From: Linderina pennispora
Taxonomy: Eukaryota; Kickxellomycota; Kickxellomycetes; Kickxellales; Kickxellaceae
Direction: 5' to 3'
DNA: 64,000 bases
NCBI RefSeq assembly: GCF_002104995.1
Contig: NW_024468261.1
Coordinates: forward strand, 248,001-312,000
Below the pieces are notes generated by a model. It did not search any database. It saw only the letters and a program-made list of their open reading frames with translations, and had not been told where the DNA came from. Positions 22,319 to 32,955 of this stretch are shown in pieces. Position numbers and translations under genes: made by a program. How positions within the stretch are numbered: the stretch's first letter is position 1; each line of letters opens with the position of its first letter.

Positions 22319-22823
22319 TGATGCAATGTCAACAAAAACAGAAAAGCCAAATGTATTCCAATACAGGACTTGTTGCCGCTGCTGCTGCTTTGAGCCTGAA
22401 GAGAGTAAGAAAAGATAAAGTCAAGGAGGAGAGGGTTATTGGAATGCCAAGAGATGCCTGAAGAAAAGAAAGGATAGAAAAATGAGAAAAAGTACTAAAA
22501 GAGGAAAGGAAAAAAGAACGGCACGTCCTCTCGCTCCATACATGGCCCACACCTTCTCACACATGTCTTGTGTGGTAGGAACAAAAAAGGTGCGGCTGCT
22601 AGTTGTCTCCAAGGTCTACGCAGGGAGAAGGATGGCCACTGGACAGAAAAGAGAGCGGATAGGGCTGAAGATGGGCAAAGAAAGCAATACGAACACAATA
22701 AAACACATAGAACCCAAATCCCCCTATCTCTCGCCTCCGGTACCAATGTCCTCTCTCCCCGCCCCGTCACCTCGCTCCATGTAAATGCCAACCAAAGGAA
22801 CTCAAACATGCATTTGCTCCCTT
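22319..22823. other. Intergenic between METTL5 and casein kinase 1
   Basis: A 505-base, purine-rich convergent gap. It presumably contains both 3' untranslated regions; AATAAAA at about 22697 on the plus strand is a possible poly(A) signal. No gene or RNA recognised. Confidence 0.4.
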
Positions 22824-25046
22824 CTAGCGGTGCTGGCCATACGGGTTGTACGCGCCGCTCTGCCCGCCCGCCATCTCCTCGCGCGAGCCGGTGCGGTAGC
22901 GGGGCTGGGCACCGTGCGTCGGGTCCATGCCGGTCGGTGCCACCTTGGCGCTGCTCCGCAGGATCCGGTCGCTGGGCGGAATCCCCTTGCGCGCCGCCGA
23001 CGGATGCTGCGCCTGGCTGCTGCCCGTACATCATTGCCTGCGGCTGGCTGGCCATCGGCTGCATGTACCCGCCCATCGGCTGCTGCACCCCCGGCTGCTG
23101 CGGAGCCATCGACTGCATGTGCTGCACCTGCGCCGCCTGGAGCATCGCCGGATCCATGGCCGCGTTGGGTGCTGCGCTGTGCTGCATGCGGTATGCGTTC
23201 ATCTGCGCCTGCTGCGGTGGAGGCGCCTGCTGTTGCGAAGTCATAGAACGAGAAGGTACTTTGTCAATATAACGACGGAAGCTAGAGTTCTGCGTTTCCC
23301 GCCCCAGCTGCGTCACATCTGCTGGCGCTCGCTGAGCATTGTGCCCATTGCCACCGCTTACCTGCTGTGATGATCCGGGCATGACCTGCCCTCTATACGC
23401 TGCCGGGTTTGGCAACACCCTGAAGCTGCGACGACCCCATCTGCTGCGCCTGCTGCGGAGCCGGACGCTGACACTGGAAGCTGCTGCTGCTGCTGAGCCA
23501 TAGCTGCCTGCTGCTGTTGCTGCTGCTGCTGCTGTCTCTGCCGAAGCTCTTCGGCCGAGTTTGGGTTCTGGCCCCCAGCATTCCGGTCCTGCTTGAATGT
23601 GGTCCAGTCAAAGAGATAGTCGTACTTGAAGTCGCTGCGCACAAACAGATCGCGGAACAGCCGCTTCAGGTACGTGTAGTCGGGCTTGTCGTCGAACCGC
23701 AGGACTGCGCGCATAGTTCAGATACACTGCAAACTCGGGCGGGAACCCGCGGCACAGCTCCTCGGTGCTCGTGCTCATCTTCTTCTCCATGATGCGGTCG
23801 TACTTTTGCTTCTTTGTCGCCGCCTTCAGCCCCTGCCACGGCAGGCTGCCGCGCAAAAAGTACATCAGCACGTATCCCAGGCTCTCCAGGTCATCTCGCC
23901 GCGACTGCTCGATTCCCAGGTGAGTGTTGATGCTTGCATAGCGGGCCGTGCCCGTCAGGTTCTTGTTCTCGCGGTACGGAATGTGCATGTGTGTACGCGG
24001 GTCGCGGTACTTTTTGGCCAGGCCAAAGTCGATCACGTGCACCAGATTGGTGCGGCGCCCGATGCCCATCAGGAAGTTGTCGGGCTTGATGTCGCGGTGG
24101 ATGAACGACTTGTTGTGGATATACTCTATACGCGACAGCTACACCATGGCATGTGCAGGAAATAACAAACAAATTAGCGGACATGCAGGATGAGGGGGCA
24201 CATATTGGGGTAAGGAAATGACGGTAAAAATAGAAAAGGCGGTAAAAAATTTCACGCAGCCTGAGTACGGGTTAGAACATGGGCCCCTTTCATTATCACA
24301 GTAAACCCAGCAGGTAAATGTAATCTCGAACAGGCAAACATGGGCGACGCTGCGGGGAGTGGGAGAGCAAGGAGGCGGAAGGAGAAATCCTGCCTAGCAA
24401 GCGGTGTGAACGCTTGGCGGCAGCTTTTTGGTTTGAGATTCGCCCTCTCCCCCATTGCCCCAGCGACAAAGGACGCCGCCGGCCCTGAATGGAAGAGAAC
24501 GCATGCGCTCCAGCTGAAAGCGTTTCAGAAAAACGACGCAAAGGCATATGAATCGGTAAAGGCACAGGCACAATCGGCCAGACACGTCCACACACCAACA
24601 GCACTTTACAAAAGGTGCATAGAGCAGCAACAAGGAGAGGGGGAGTTTGGGGAGCTGCAGTGGCGGAGGCGGCAATAAAGCCAGCGGAACGCGATATACT
24701 CGGCACTTACCAGTTGGTCGCCCAGCAGCAGCACAGTCTTGAGCGAGAACTTGCGGTTGCAAAAGTTGAACAGGTCCTCGAGCGACGGACCCAGAAGGTC
24801 AATAATCATCGCGTTGTAGTCGTGCTCGACGCCAAAGTAGCGGATGAACGGGATGCCTACGCCGCCGGCCAGCGCCTTGTAGATTTTTGTCTCGTACTCG
24901 AGCTGAGGATGGCGCGCCTTTACAGACTCGAGCTTGACCGCGACCTCCTCATTGGTGACTACATTCACCGCCAGGAAGATGTCGCCGAACGACCCAGAGC
25001 CAATCTTGCGCCCGAGTCGGTACTTGTTGCCAATTCGAAGATCCAT
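22824..25046 (-). CDS. HRR25: Casein kinase 1, HRR25/CK1-delta type, two exons, C-terminal frame breaks
   Basis: Exon 1 is 24711..25046 (112 residues) with the P-loop GSGSFG, catalytic Lys in VAVKLES and the [10 protein letters not shown] motif. A GTAAGT donor starts a 572-base intron ending at 24139, and exon 2 resumes in phase at 24138 with [18 protein letters not shown] and the CK1-specific [21 protein letters not shown]. One extra base near 23702 breaks the frame inside the conserved [14 protein letters not shown] block. Reading past it gives the end of the kinase domain and a long Gln-rich tail, with further breaks near 23440, 23414 and 22995, ending at 22824 with a Gly/Tyr/Gln tail. The MDLRIG start matches Hrr25. 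Roles in the family are ribosome maturation, vesicle traffic and DNA-damage signalling. Confidence 0.88.
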
Positions 25047-27886
25047 TTTCGAATAATTGGTAGTGGGAAAGGTATAGCGCGCTTGGTTGACGCTAATGGC
25101 TGTGTATGCACTGTGTTGGCCCTGCTGTGGTTTTGAAAAAGAACAGAAAAGGAATTAGAGAGTAAAAAGTGACGGAGGGAAAAGAGAGTGCTTATGCGGA
25201 GGCACTCGTTTCTCTGGCTAGTTTACAAACGAGGCAGCTGTGTGAATAGCGAGGCTGAGAGGTGAACGTGAGAAATAAAAAGGGGTTGTGTCAATTTGGC
25301 TCTGAATTAAAGGTTGCCGGACCAGATGAGAAGGAGAAAAAGAAAGAGAGGCCTGCAACGAGCGCGAGGTGCCTCCATTTTTGTAGCGCTGGGACCGCCG
25401 ACCCTTGGTTTTTGACGTGAGCAAATTTTCGCTCTGCGAGACATGCGTGCCCGGGCGGCAGCATCGCAGTACCGAGCATGCGTGTGGAAAAGGCACGCCC
25501 CTTGTCCTCGGCTTCAGGCTCGCCGAACACGGAATAGGGCTGGCAGACCCGGCTCGAGTCGCCACTAAATGAAAATTTTTCATCCAGCATTTATCTGGCA
25601 GGTGCGGGCGGTCCGTTCTTGCTAGCTCTCTTGTCTCTGCTTCTCGCTCCTTTTTTGCCGCTCTTGCAAGGTATTGGTACAGGTACGGATCCGCCTTTCT
25701 TGGTGTTGCTTTCATTGCTCGCGCTCTGTGTATGATGACTCCGAAAGTAGGGACAGCTTAGATACCCATGCTGAGGAAAGCTTTTCACTTAAACTTCTTC
25801 ATTATCTGACACAGGCGTATGCGCATGTAATACATTGGCTGCATGGCCTCATTGTTTGGACAACAGCAGAGCCCGGGTACTAATACTTGTATCTTCCGAT
25901 AGGTGCGGTTCCTCAAGAACGCAGGCCATGATTTTGTAGCATAGCTAGTTGTGATAGTAATGATTCCTTAATGTATACGGATCCCAATCAAACGAGACCT
26001 GCGAGTTTATCAGCCTATGCACCTACTGCTATGTACAGATCGATGGTTGCTTCGGCATCCAAATCGCTTATCAGCGGTATCTGTTGTGTATGGCGGCAGC
26101 TTATTTCAGCCCCCACGTCATGGCAATTGGTGCGTCCAGCCAGGGCTCGGATCGCCATTGAAAAGGTCGAGCCCTGCCAGTCTTTTCAATCCATCAATGG
26201 CCCTCCCTGCACAGTCACAACACGAACTGTGGCCTCGGTATTCGGGATCTCGCTATATTCACTGCATTGAGCCCAAGACTGAGCGATTCTCCAGGACCGG
26301 GCTAGTACTGCACTACCCCTGCCTGATGGTGCCTGATTGTCCTGTGGTCAAGCTCGAGACCGAATGCCCTCTTACGACGACAAGCAGCCTCCGCTATATC
26401 CACATTGTGCATGCTATACCTTACTTGCTACTAGCATGGCGACCACGTTGGCACATTACATATCCCAACAGTCTTGAGCAGGGCTCGACTAACTTTTCAA
26501 AATCACCACTACTTCATTTGCTGTTTCCAGCAATTGTGTCCCAAATGCAAGTCCATCTGTAATAGTGTATGTGTGAATGTGGACGAGCTGCATTCGTCTG
26601 TCACAAATCCAAAATGAGCCGTTGTCAATTTGGGCGAGCCGGGGATGAAGCACCTGTCGCTGTCTGCATCTGTCTGCACACGGGGTCTGTTGTCGGATGT
26701 TTTCATTAGAGGAACTTGCCGACTTGTCTCTAGCAATCGCGAATACATGCCTGCTTCCCTCTGTCAGAGCACATCCAGGATATTTTGGTCAGGTTTTGCT
26801 GCTGTGGCATAGCTGACAGCCCCCATCCCCTTTGCACACCGAAGATCGACATTGCATTGTTGACCTATGGTGAACATTGGAGAGGTCGACGTTCGTCATC
26901 CTGGGCACAGCTTCTGTGGCTGAATGCTGGCCTTGTCCAGCAGTTGCTGCTTCATTTTCCGCCAAGAGACTCCCTTATTCCTGTAGCTTTGTCAGGCAAA
27001 AGGAGTGATATGCCAAGGATGAACCATACGAAAAGAGCTCTGATTGTTTAACTGTGTGCTATGTTTGGTGGTTGAGCGGCAAAGGCTCATGACAATCACT
27101 CCCGAGTGTTTAGAGTCTATACTAGTCAACAATACAGATGGCAAGATGTTCAGCCCTAGAGATGTATTATTCTACAAGCTGCTTGCTTAAGGCGGGTCAT
27201 TCCCGAACATTAAGCGGCTGCCGGATGGCCAAGCCATTACGAAATGTGAACAATAGTCTGTCATCGGGCTATATGCAGCACTGAAATAGGCAGCGCCAAA
27301 ACAGCAAAGACACATGGGTGGTAGGCTGTGCCAAAAATGGACAGGCGATTCCCAAAGCCGAGAGCGCCGAGAAAAATCAATTAAAGTATGCTGTTCATGA
27401 ATGAATGTGTTCCTGTCGGGGCAACCTGGGCCAGCGAGTGCGAGAGTGAGAGGGCGGAGAAGCAACATAGGGGATGTAATGCATTGCCCACTTGCAGGAT
27501 GTCACCCATTGTCCCAGCAGCCATGGCTCGCCAATCTCTCCCTTTAAACCAGTTTTCATGTCTTGTGAGCATCACCACGCCCGCCAACATGCAAGTTGGG
27601 AAATGGGTTCTGGCATGCTGGCCGTGCTTGCGACTACTTGTGGAATAAATTGGGTGGCAGTATAGGTGATGCCCACTTTTCATAATGAGACAAAAACCTG
27701 CGTATTTTGTGTGGAAGTACCCAGCAATCCTCTATTTCAAACTTCAGGGATAAATAGGCAACCAACAGACGACGGGGTCTTTTTCTTCACAGCACTTTTC
27801 TTTCGCAACCTTTTTTTTTGCAACATCTTAGTAAGCATACCTCACCCATTTTACACCAGAACAAAACAATTTGCCAGTTAAATACC
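25047..27886. other. Accessory-type noncoding block, no convincing gene
   Basis: This 2.8-kb stretch starts with the casein kinase promoter and continues into lower-GC DNA. Frames of 60-180 codons exist (for example 26017-26562 on the plus strand) but their peptides look random and none is conserved with anything else in the window. I see no transposase, tRNA or tandem repeat. The last 150 bases, with ATAAATAG near 27749 and a T-rich run, look like the former promoter of the pseudogene that follows. Confidence 0.4.
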
Positions 27887-29754
27887 ATGAACCATCAGCA
27901 AGCTGGCGAGCGCGAACAGTCTCCCACCAGACATCCTCATGCCTATTCTGTCGCTGCTTGCAGAAGAGAAATTCACCAAAACTCCAGGCGGCAGCGGATA
28001 CCGCTGGCTGCAGTCTATGGCTGGCCCATCGATAGCAACTTCTACGGGGCTGTCCAGCAGCTACTCTACAAGACAGTCTATATCACACGTACCCCTCAGT
28101 ACGACCCGAGTGTCACTCCACCAACACAAGTGATGAATCCACAACTGGTATTCCAACATACCTGAGTGTCTGCGTGCTGGCAAGGCAGAGGAGACGCGAC
28201 GCCTTCAAATCGTTATGCGGAATGCGGCTCAGTGCCCACTCGGGCTGCTGGAGATCCTGCAGCAAGCTCCAGTTCGGATTCGGCCGTGTGGAACTTGGTT
28301 GAAACTATCGAGGTCTATGGGCTCGGGTTCTTCGCTAGGCAGCACTCTTCAGTCACCTGACGAACAGCGCGACGATTATCCGCGACACGTGCCTCTTCTT
28401 CAGGACCCTACCTGCCGAACGTCAAGTCTCTAAAGTTCCGCGAGCTGTCTGGAGAATGGGCAGGCACGTGGCGCAGATGGTGATATGGATTTTTGAACCT
28501 CTTGGACTGTATTCGGAGCTAGCAAGCTCCAGTACCTGTCACAGGCTACCGGATGTAGAGCTCATGCCACCATTCCCAGAGAAGGACTACCCAGCACTTG
28601 CGACAATAATCCGGAAACCTCACTATGCATTACTATCGTGATGTCATCCACTGACCGAGATAACGATACCGCCTCTGCCTGCCGATAAACCTGAGAGTCA
28701 TTGAACTGATCACAAATATCGATGAACGATCCTGACATGGAGCAAGTTTGACCCTAGCTTGACCTGGCATTGTCAATTTCAGCAACCTCACTTCTCTGAA
28801 ACTCAGCTTCTCGGCTGAGCCTAATGGACTAGTAGCGATATTTGTTGACATGGATCTTGAAAGTTCACTTCCCAAGACTCAGGAGATCTATCGGTCGAAG
28901 CATCCACACGTCTCTTATACTGATTTCTACACCCTGTTCGGTTCGCCAGTGCTTTCTACGTTACGGATTGCGGAGAACTTACAGAGAAGCTTCATTCGTG
29001 TTAGTGCCAAACATAATCCGTTATGCCAAATCAGTTACCATTGCTGCTGGCATCCCTAATGGTGACAGACTAGCCAGTCCGATTAAGGAGGAAGTCGCAC
29101 ACTTTGCTTCACTGCCGACTCTGGACGTCGAGGAACTGTACGTTATCGGTGCGCGCTATGCAGTACCTGACGATATTCGCCTGTATAACCTCCGTATCTT
29201 TTACCATCACGCTTACATACAGGTCACGGATTGACGATATCGTGGATATTCTGTGGATGTTGCCTCGCTTGCAGCACCTACGAATCTGGTGCAACTCCAT
29301 GAGCCACATGGACGCTGGAATTAGCCCAGTCAGTATCCAGCGTGCTATGCCAGCTGCTGTGCATAGAAACAATTTACCAGCCATTGCCCCCAAGGCAGTG
29401 GCTGTTGTCTCGGCTAGCACTGCTAGGATAAACACGCCTTCGACCAGCAATACCCACGTCAATATACCGTCTAACAGCAACATCAGCGACACTGGCGTTT
29501 CCACCGCTGAAGAGAAGACGCACTGACAGCAACACAGGCCTACCTATGCTATATCTCCATCCTGTGAACTACTCAAGTTCGAGATATTGTCGGAAGCGTT
29601 TTTTGACAGGCCAGCCGTACGCAGCTTTGTCGAACATGTGCCAACATTAGTCTCAGTTACGGTAAACGATGCGCACCATGAAGAACTTGCAAGGCACTTT
29701 GCTGGCAGTGGGAGAAGGATTGAGGTTTGCTCATTTGCACCTGCGCTTCACTGA
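27887..29754 (+). pseudogene. Decayed F-box/LRR-like family gene
   Basis: Several short frames along 1.9 kb carry pieces of the same protein type as the gene at 49362. Near 28010 is a segment ending SNFYGAVQQLLYKTVYI, like the WR...(Y) block after an F-box. Near 28850-29060 is a Leu-rich stretch with FYTLFGSPVLSTLRI. Near 29235-29520 is DIVDILWMLPRLQHLRIW and a Ser/Thr-rich linker, and near 29560-29750 a FEILSEAFFDRPAVRSFVEHVP ending. Stops and frame changes are scattered through the whole length and not confined to homopolymers, so this looks like true decay. I cannot name a characterised homologue; the F-box/LRR label rests on general pattern and on memory of large Kickxellales families. 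Confidence 0.5.
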
Positions 29755-30382
29755 GCAATCTGAATTCTAATAGCTGAAATAAATAACTGTATATTCGATG
29801 CTAGTGGTCGTGCTCGTGCATTCTGCTATTTGTGGATTTAGTCTGTCGCTGCAACTTACAAAAACCTGAGACGAAGATTTGTGCTTGTAGAACATATGCC
29901 TTTTTAGAGCTTGAAGTGTATTCATGTTCCATGTAGTTTGCGAATTTTCATATAAACAGCGTTTGGCCCAACCCTACACTTGGAACGACAATGCATACTT
30001 GCACTATATTACTCATGTCGCTCTAACAAAAGGCAGATTGCATATTTGTTGGGTCAGCCCGAGATTCAGAAACGCACAAGCGCGAATTTCATCTCTGCAG
30101 GGGTAAGGGGTCCGAGGTGCCATCTGTTCTACCTCGGTATAGCGGTTGGCAGAGAGAGAGAGCTGGTAATTGTCTTCTTCACACAATACTTCTTGCCATG
30201 AATGCACCGCTAAATTTGGCCGTGTCACTGGCCCCGCAAGCTCATAAAAAAAGAAATTTTCTCCTACAGCTTAAGTGATTGTTTTAAATAGAGTAGGCTA
30301 CATTTGTCGTGAGAGTGCACGGCTAAGGAAGGGAGAGGACTGCTTCTGCCAATGGCGTGCATAGTGTGGGTTGACCGAAAAG
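29755..30382. other. AT-rich spacer before the small-gene array
   Basis: A spacer of about 630 bases. Its last 60 bases share similarity with the promoter blocks of the small-gene copies downstream, culminating in a TTTATATA box at 30383. The rest shows no coding pattern or RNA gene. Confidence 0.4.
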
Positions 30383-30488
30383 TTTATATAGAGACGCGAG
30401 GATACAGAGGATGAAGCTGTCATATCTAGCCTCTAGCATCATCGTGGACACTTTTCTTTATCAATAAATCTCTGTGCATTCGTCTATC

Positions 30489-30767
30489 ATGGCTTCATTC
30501 AATCCCTTGAACATGCCCGTCTCAATAGTGTACCTAGGCCTAAATTTGGTCGAGATAGTGATAGTGGTATAGAGTTCAACACTTGGTGCTAGCTTAATGA
30601 CGTTCCTATTTCATTAGACCATAGCTGCCACCAACGACGCTTACAAGTACTTCATGCTTAGCTATACATTAACTAGCATGAATTTTTACAATGTATTTGT
30701 GTCATCATTCTATATTAGCAATAAACCTGAACTCCGAAACATGAAATTGCAATCTGTGAACACTTGA
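30489..30767 (+). pseudogene. Small spliced gene family, copy A (frameshifted)
   Basis: This copy shares the opening MASFNPLN and the overall layout of copies B and C. A TTTATATA box lies about 100 bases upstream. Exon 1 is 99 bases rather than 100, the missing base near codon 10 throws the frame and creates a stop, and the position that is a GT donor in B and C is GC here. The exon 2 equivalent starts at 30625 and ends at a TGA at 30765 with the same last residues as B (PEL-NMKLQS), but lacks about 30 bases, apparently lost between two TTAGCA-like repeats. The copy is probably dead. Confidence 0.55.
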
Positions 30768-31002
30768 AATTGCTTGCTTATCTTGTGGTATGGCTTTCAT
30801 AGCCATGAGGTCTGGCTTAAACTGAAGTGATGACAAAAAGGATACCTACATACTAAATAATGACCGCTTAGTGGGCATCCACTGAGGTTCAACAAAATTT
30901 AGCTGAATAGAGTGTACTCTGTAATTATTGAATTATAGCCTTGACTGCTCTATATGTAAAAGCTTGTTAAACGACCTCATCCACAGAACTAAAAATGAAT
31001 TC

Positions 31003-31051
31003 TGTGGAACTGATTCCCTGTATTCAACATTGGTAGCCCGTGGAGTATTGG
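31003..31051. repeat. 49-base inverted repeat, left arm
   Basis: This segment matches the reverse complement of 31983-32031 at about 42 of 49 positions (by eye). The pair brackets a 1.03-kb segment holding the copy B promoter and gene. Left outer end begins TGTGGAAC. No target-site duplication is visible outside the arms. Confidence 0.65.
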
Positions 31052-31243
31052 GGCACTTATGATACTCTCCTAATTTCACTTATCTACCATTGAAACGCAG
31101 CATTTTCACGCTGATACATCCTCTAAACAGCTGCAGTGTTTATGGCAGCATTTTGGCATGTCTGTACAAACAGTTAAAACCTAATATTGGCGTAATACCG
31201 AGCGGCTAGGGAGAAAATTATTATCACATCATACCGAACAGTT

Positions 31244-31466
31244 CTGACGCAGGACAGGCCAGAGGGCTGAATTTGTGTGTCAATTTAGCGAGCAGCGCCA
31301 AATGGAGAGAACAATCTTTGAAATGACAATCTGTATGTGCACTATACTACTCGTATGACAGGAGAAGACAGACGCATTGAAGGAAGCTGCATTGTAGGGG
31401 CGCCTGGTGAAAAGCGCTTGATTGTTAGGTGCTGAGTGTGGATGGGTCAAAGGTTTATATGGAGAC
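31244..31466 (+). promoter_or_regulatory. Conserved promoter block of small-gene copy B
   Basis: About 220 bases that align base by base with 32211-32432 in front of copy C, with roughly eight differences (counted by eye). The block ends in the TTTATAT box at 31454-31460. High similarity continues through the 5' untranslated region and stops at the ATG. It probably holds the core promoter and any upstream activating sites. Confidence 0.6.
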
Positions 31467-31566
31467 GCAGAGATACAGGGGATAAAGATGTCATTTCATG
31501 TCTCTCACCAACATCATCGTAGTCATTTTTCTTTGGTAATACATCTCCTCTGAACATTCGCCTACC

Positions 31567-31873
31567 ATGGCTTCATTCAATCCCTTGAACATATTTCGTC
31601 TCAATGATTTGCCTAGACCTAAATTTGGTTCACATAAAGATAATGACCTTGAATTCAATACCTTTGGTTAGCTTACCGAAGTTCCTGTTTCATCGGACTA
31701 CAGCTATCATCAATGGCACATACAAGTACGTCACGCCTAGATACGCGTTCACCAGTGTGAACAAGTACGTTATATTTGGGTTATCCTTTTATATTAGCAA
31801 TGTTATTGATGAATATATTCTTAGCATTAAACCTGAGCTCTGCAACATGAAATTGCAGTCCATAAGCGCTTGA
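31567..31873 (+). CDS. Small spliced gene family, copy B, 89-residue unknown protein
   Basis: Exon 1 is 31567..31666 (100 bases) and exon 2 is 31704..31873; a 37-base GT-AG intron (31667-31703) removes an in-frame TAG. The product has a basic, polar first half (RPKFGSHKDND) and a more hydrophobic second half (KYVIFGLSFYISNVIDEYI), no signal peptide and no recognised domain. Support comes from the paralogue at 32533, which has the same exon 1 length, the same intron length and phase and its own open frame. A TTTATAT box sits 113 bases upstream and AATAAA near 31950 downstream. The region upstream is about 96% identical to that of copy C, while the coding exons are not. Function unknown; a lineage-specific rapidly evolving protein is plausible. 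Confidence 0.5.
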
Positions 31874-31982
31874 AATTGCTTGCTTTGACCGTCTATAACA
31901 TCATTTGTCCTGTTGATACTGAGTTGTTACTCGACTGCATCCACAGAAATAAAATAAACTCTGAACATATCATATAACCTCT

Positions 31983-32031
31983 CCAGTACTCCATAGGCCA
32001 CCAATGCTGAATACAGGGAATCAATTTCACA
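31983..32031. repeat. 49-base inverted repeat, right arm
   Basis: Right arm of the inverted pair around small-gene copy B. Because the sequences beyond both arms also look related in direct orientation, the pair may come from a local inversion within a tandem array and not from terminal repeats of a mobile element. Confidence 0.65.
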
Positions 32032-32210
32032 AAGCAGCACTTCAATACAGCTGAAACGCGCTGACTGCATTGGTGGTACGCTCACCAAACAGCTTCGAGT
32101 ATTTATGTAGTATCACAGTATGACCGTACAAGTTGCTGGCTGCCAGTGTTAAAGTAAGGACTGACAGACATAATAATCAGACTCTTAGCCTCAGCATATA
32201 GTGTGAGTTT

Positions 32211-32432
32211 CTGACGCAGGACAGGCCAGAGGGCTGAATTTGTGTGCCAATTTAGCGAGCGGCACCAAATGGAGAGAACAATCTTTGAAATGACAATCTG
32301 TATGTGCACTATACTACTCGTATGACAGGAAAAGACAGACGCATTGAAGGAAGCTGCATTGTAGGGGCGCTTGGTGAAAAGCGCCTGATTTTTGGGTGCT
32401 GAGTGTGGATGGGTCAAAGGTTTATATGGAGA
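32211..32432 (+). promoter_or_regulatory. Conserved promoter block of small-gene copy C
   Basis: Partner of the block at 31244-31466, offset 967 bases, with the TTTATAT box at 32421-32427. The retained identity suggests recent duplication, gene conversion, or constraint on the promoter. Confidence 0.6.
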
Positions 32433-32532
32433 CCAGAGATACAAGGGATAACGATGTCATTTCATGTCTCTCACCAACATCATCGTGGACACTTTTCTTC
32501 GTCAATACATCTCCTCTGAGCATTCGCCTACC

Positions 32533-32842
32533 ATGGTTTCTAAGGACTCATTGAACATGCTTCGTCTCAATGAAATAGTTAAGCCTAAAGTAGGCTCACG
32601 TAAAGATAACGGTCTTGAGTTTAACACTTGGTGTTAGCATACTGAAGTTCTTGGCTCATTGGGCTACAGCTGTCATTATTGGTTTCGAAACGCTGACATC
32701 CTCTTGCGATACCATGAACAAGACCAAATACCCTCATAGGGGCATAGATAGACCGGTACCCACCTCATTTCCCTCTCTATTGCTTTCTGATGTTATTTAT
32801 ATACAAGGATTCCTTCACTCGCGATGTGAGTCCGACTGCTAG
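32533..32842 (+). CDS. Small spliced gene family, copy C, 90-residue unknown protein
   Basis: Exon 1 is 32533..32632 (100 bases), a 37-base GT-AG intron runs 32633-32669, and exon 2 is 32670..32842. The intron again contains the stop that would otherwise end the peptide after 34 codons. The first half keeps LRLNE, PK-GS-KDN and LEFNT of copy B; the second half has diverged almost completely and is richer in Pro, Ser and Cys. A TTTATAT box lies 112 bases upstream. I recognise no domain. The shared gene structure with copy B is the main evidence that this is a real gene. Confidence 0.45.
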
Positions 32843-32955
32843 TCAGCATGGGTTGACACATCGATAAGAGCATCACAGCGAACCGGCCATTTGAACGTGT
32901 CGGATGGTTGTTGGTGCAATGGTGATCATGGACATCTCCCATCTTGATGGCCTGC

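Noticed and set aside
24340-24678. 112-codon plus-strand ORF inside the casein kinase intron
   Set aside because: No homology, no promoter, and the intron boundaries are well supported by phase and motifs.
19081-25046. Calling the frame-broken genes pseudogenes
   Set aside because: The breaks are one-base, mostly beside homopolymers, and corrected readings keep all family motifs. Sequence error is the simpler explanation, though not proven.
26017-26562. 181-codon ORF in the AT-rich accessory block
   Set aside because: No domain, no paralogue in the window and irregular composition; likely chance.
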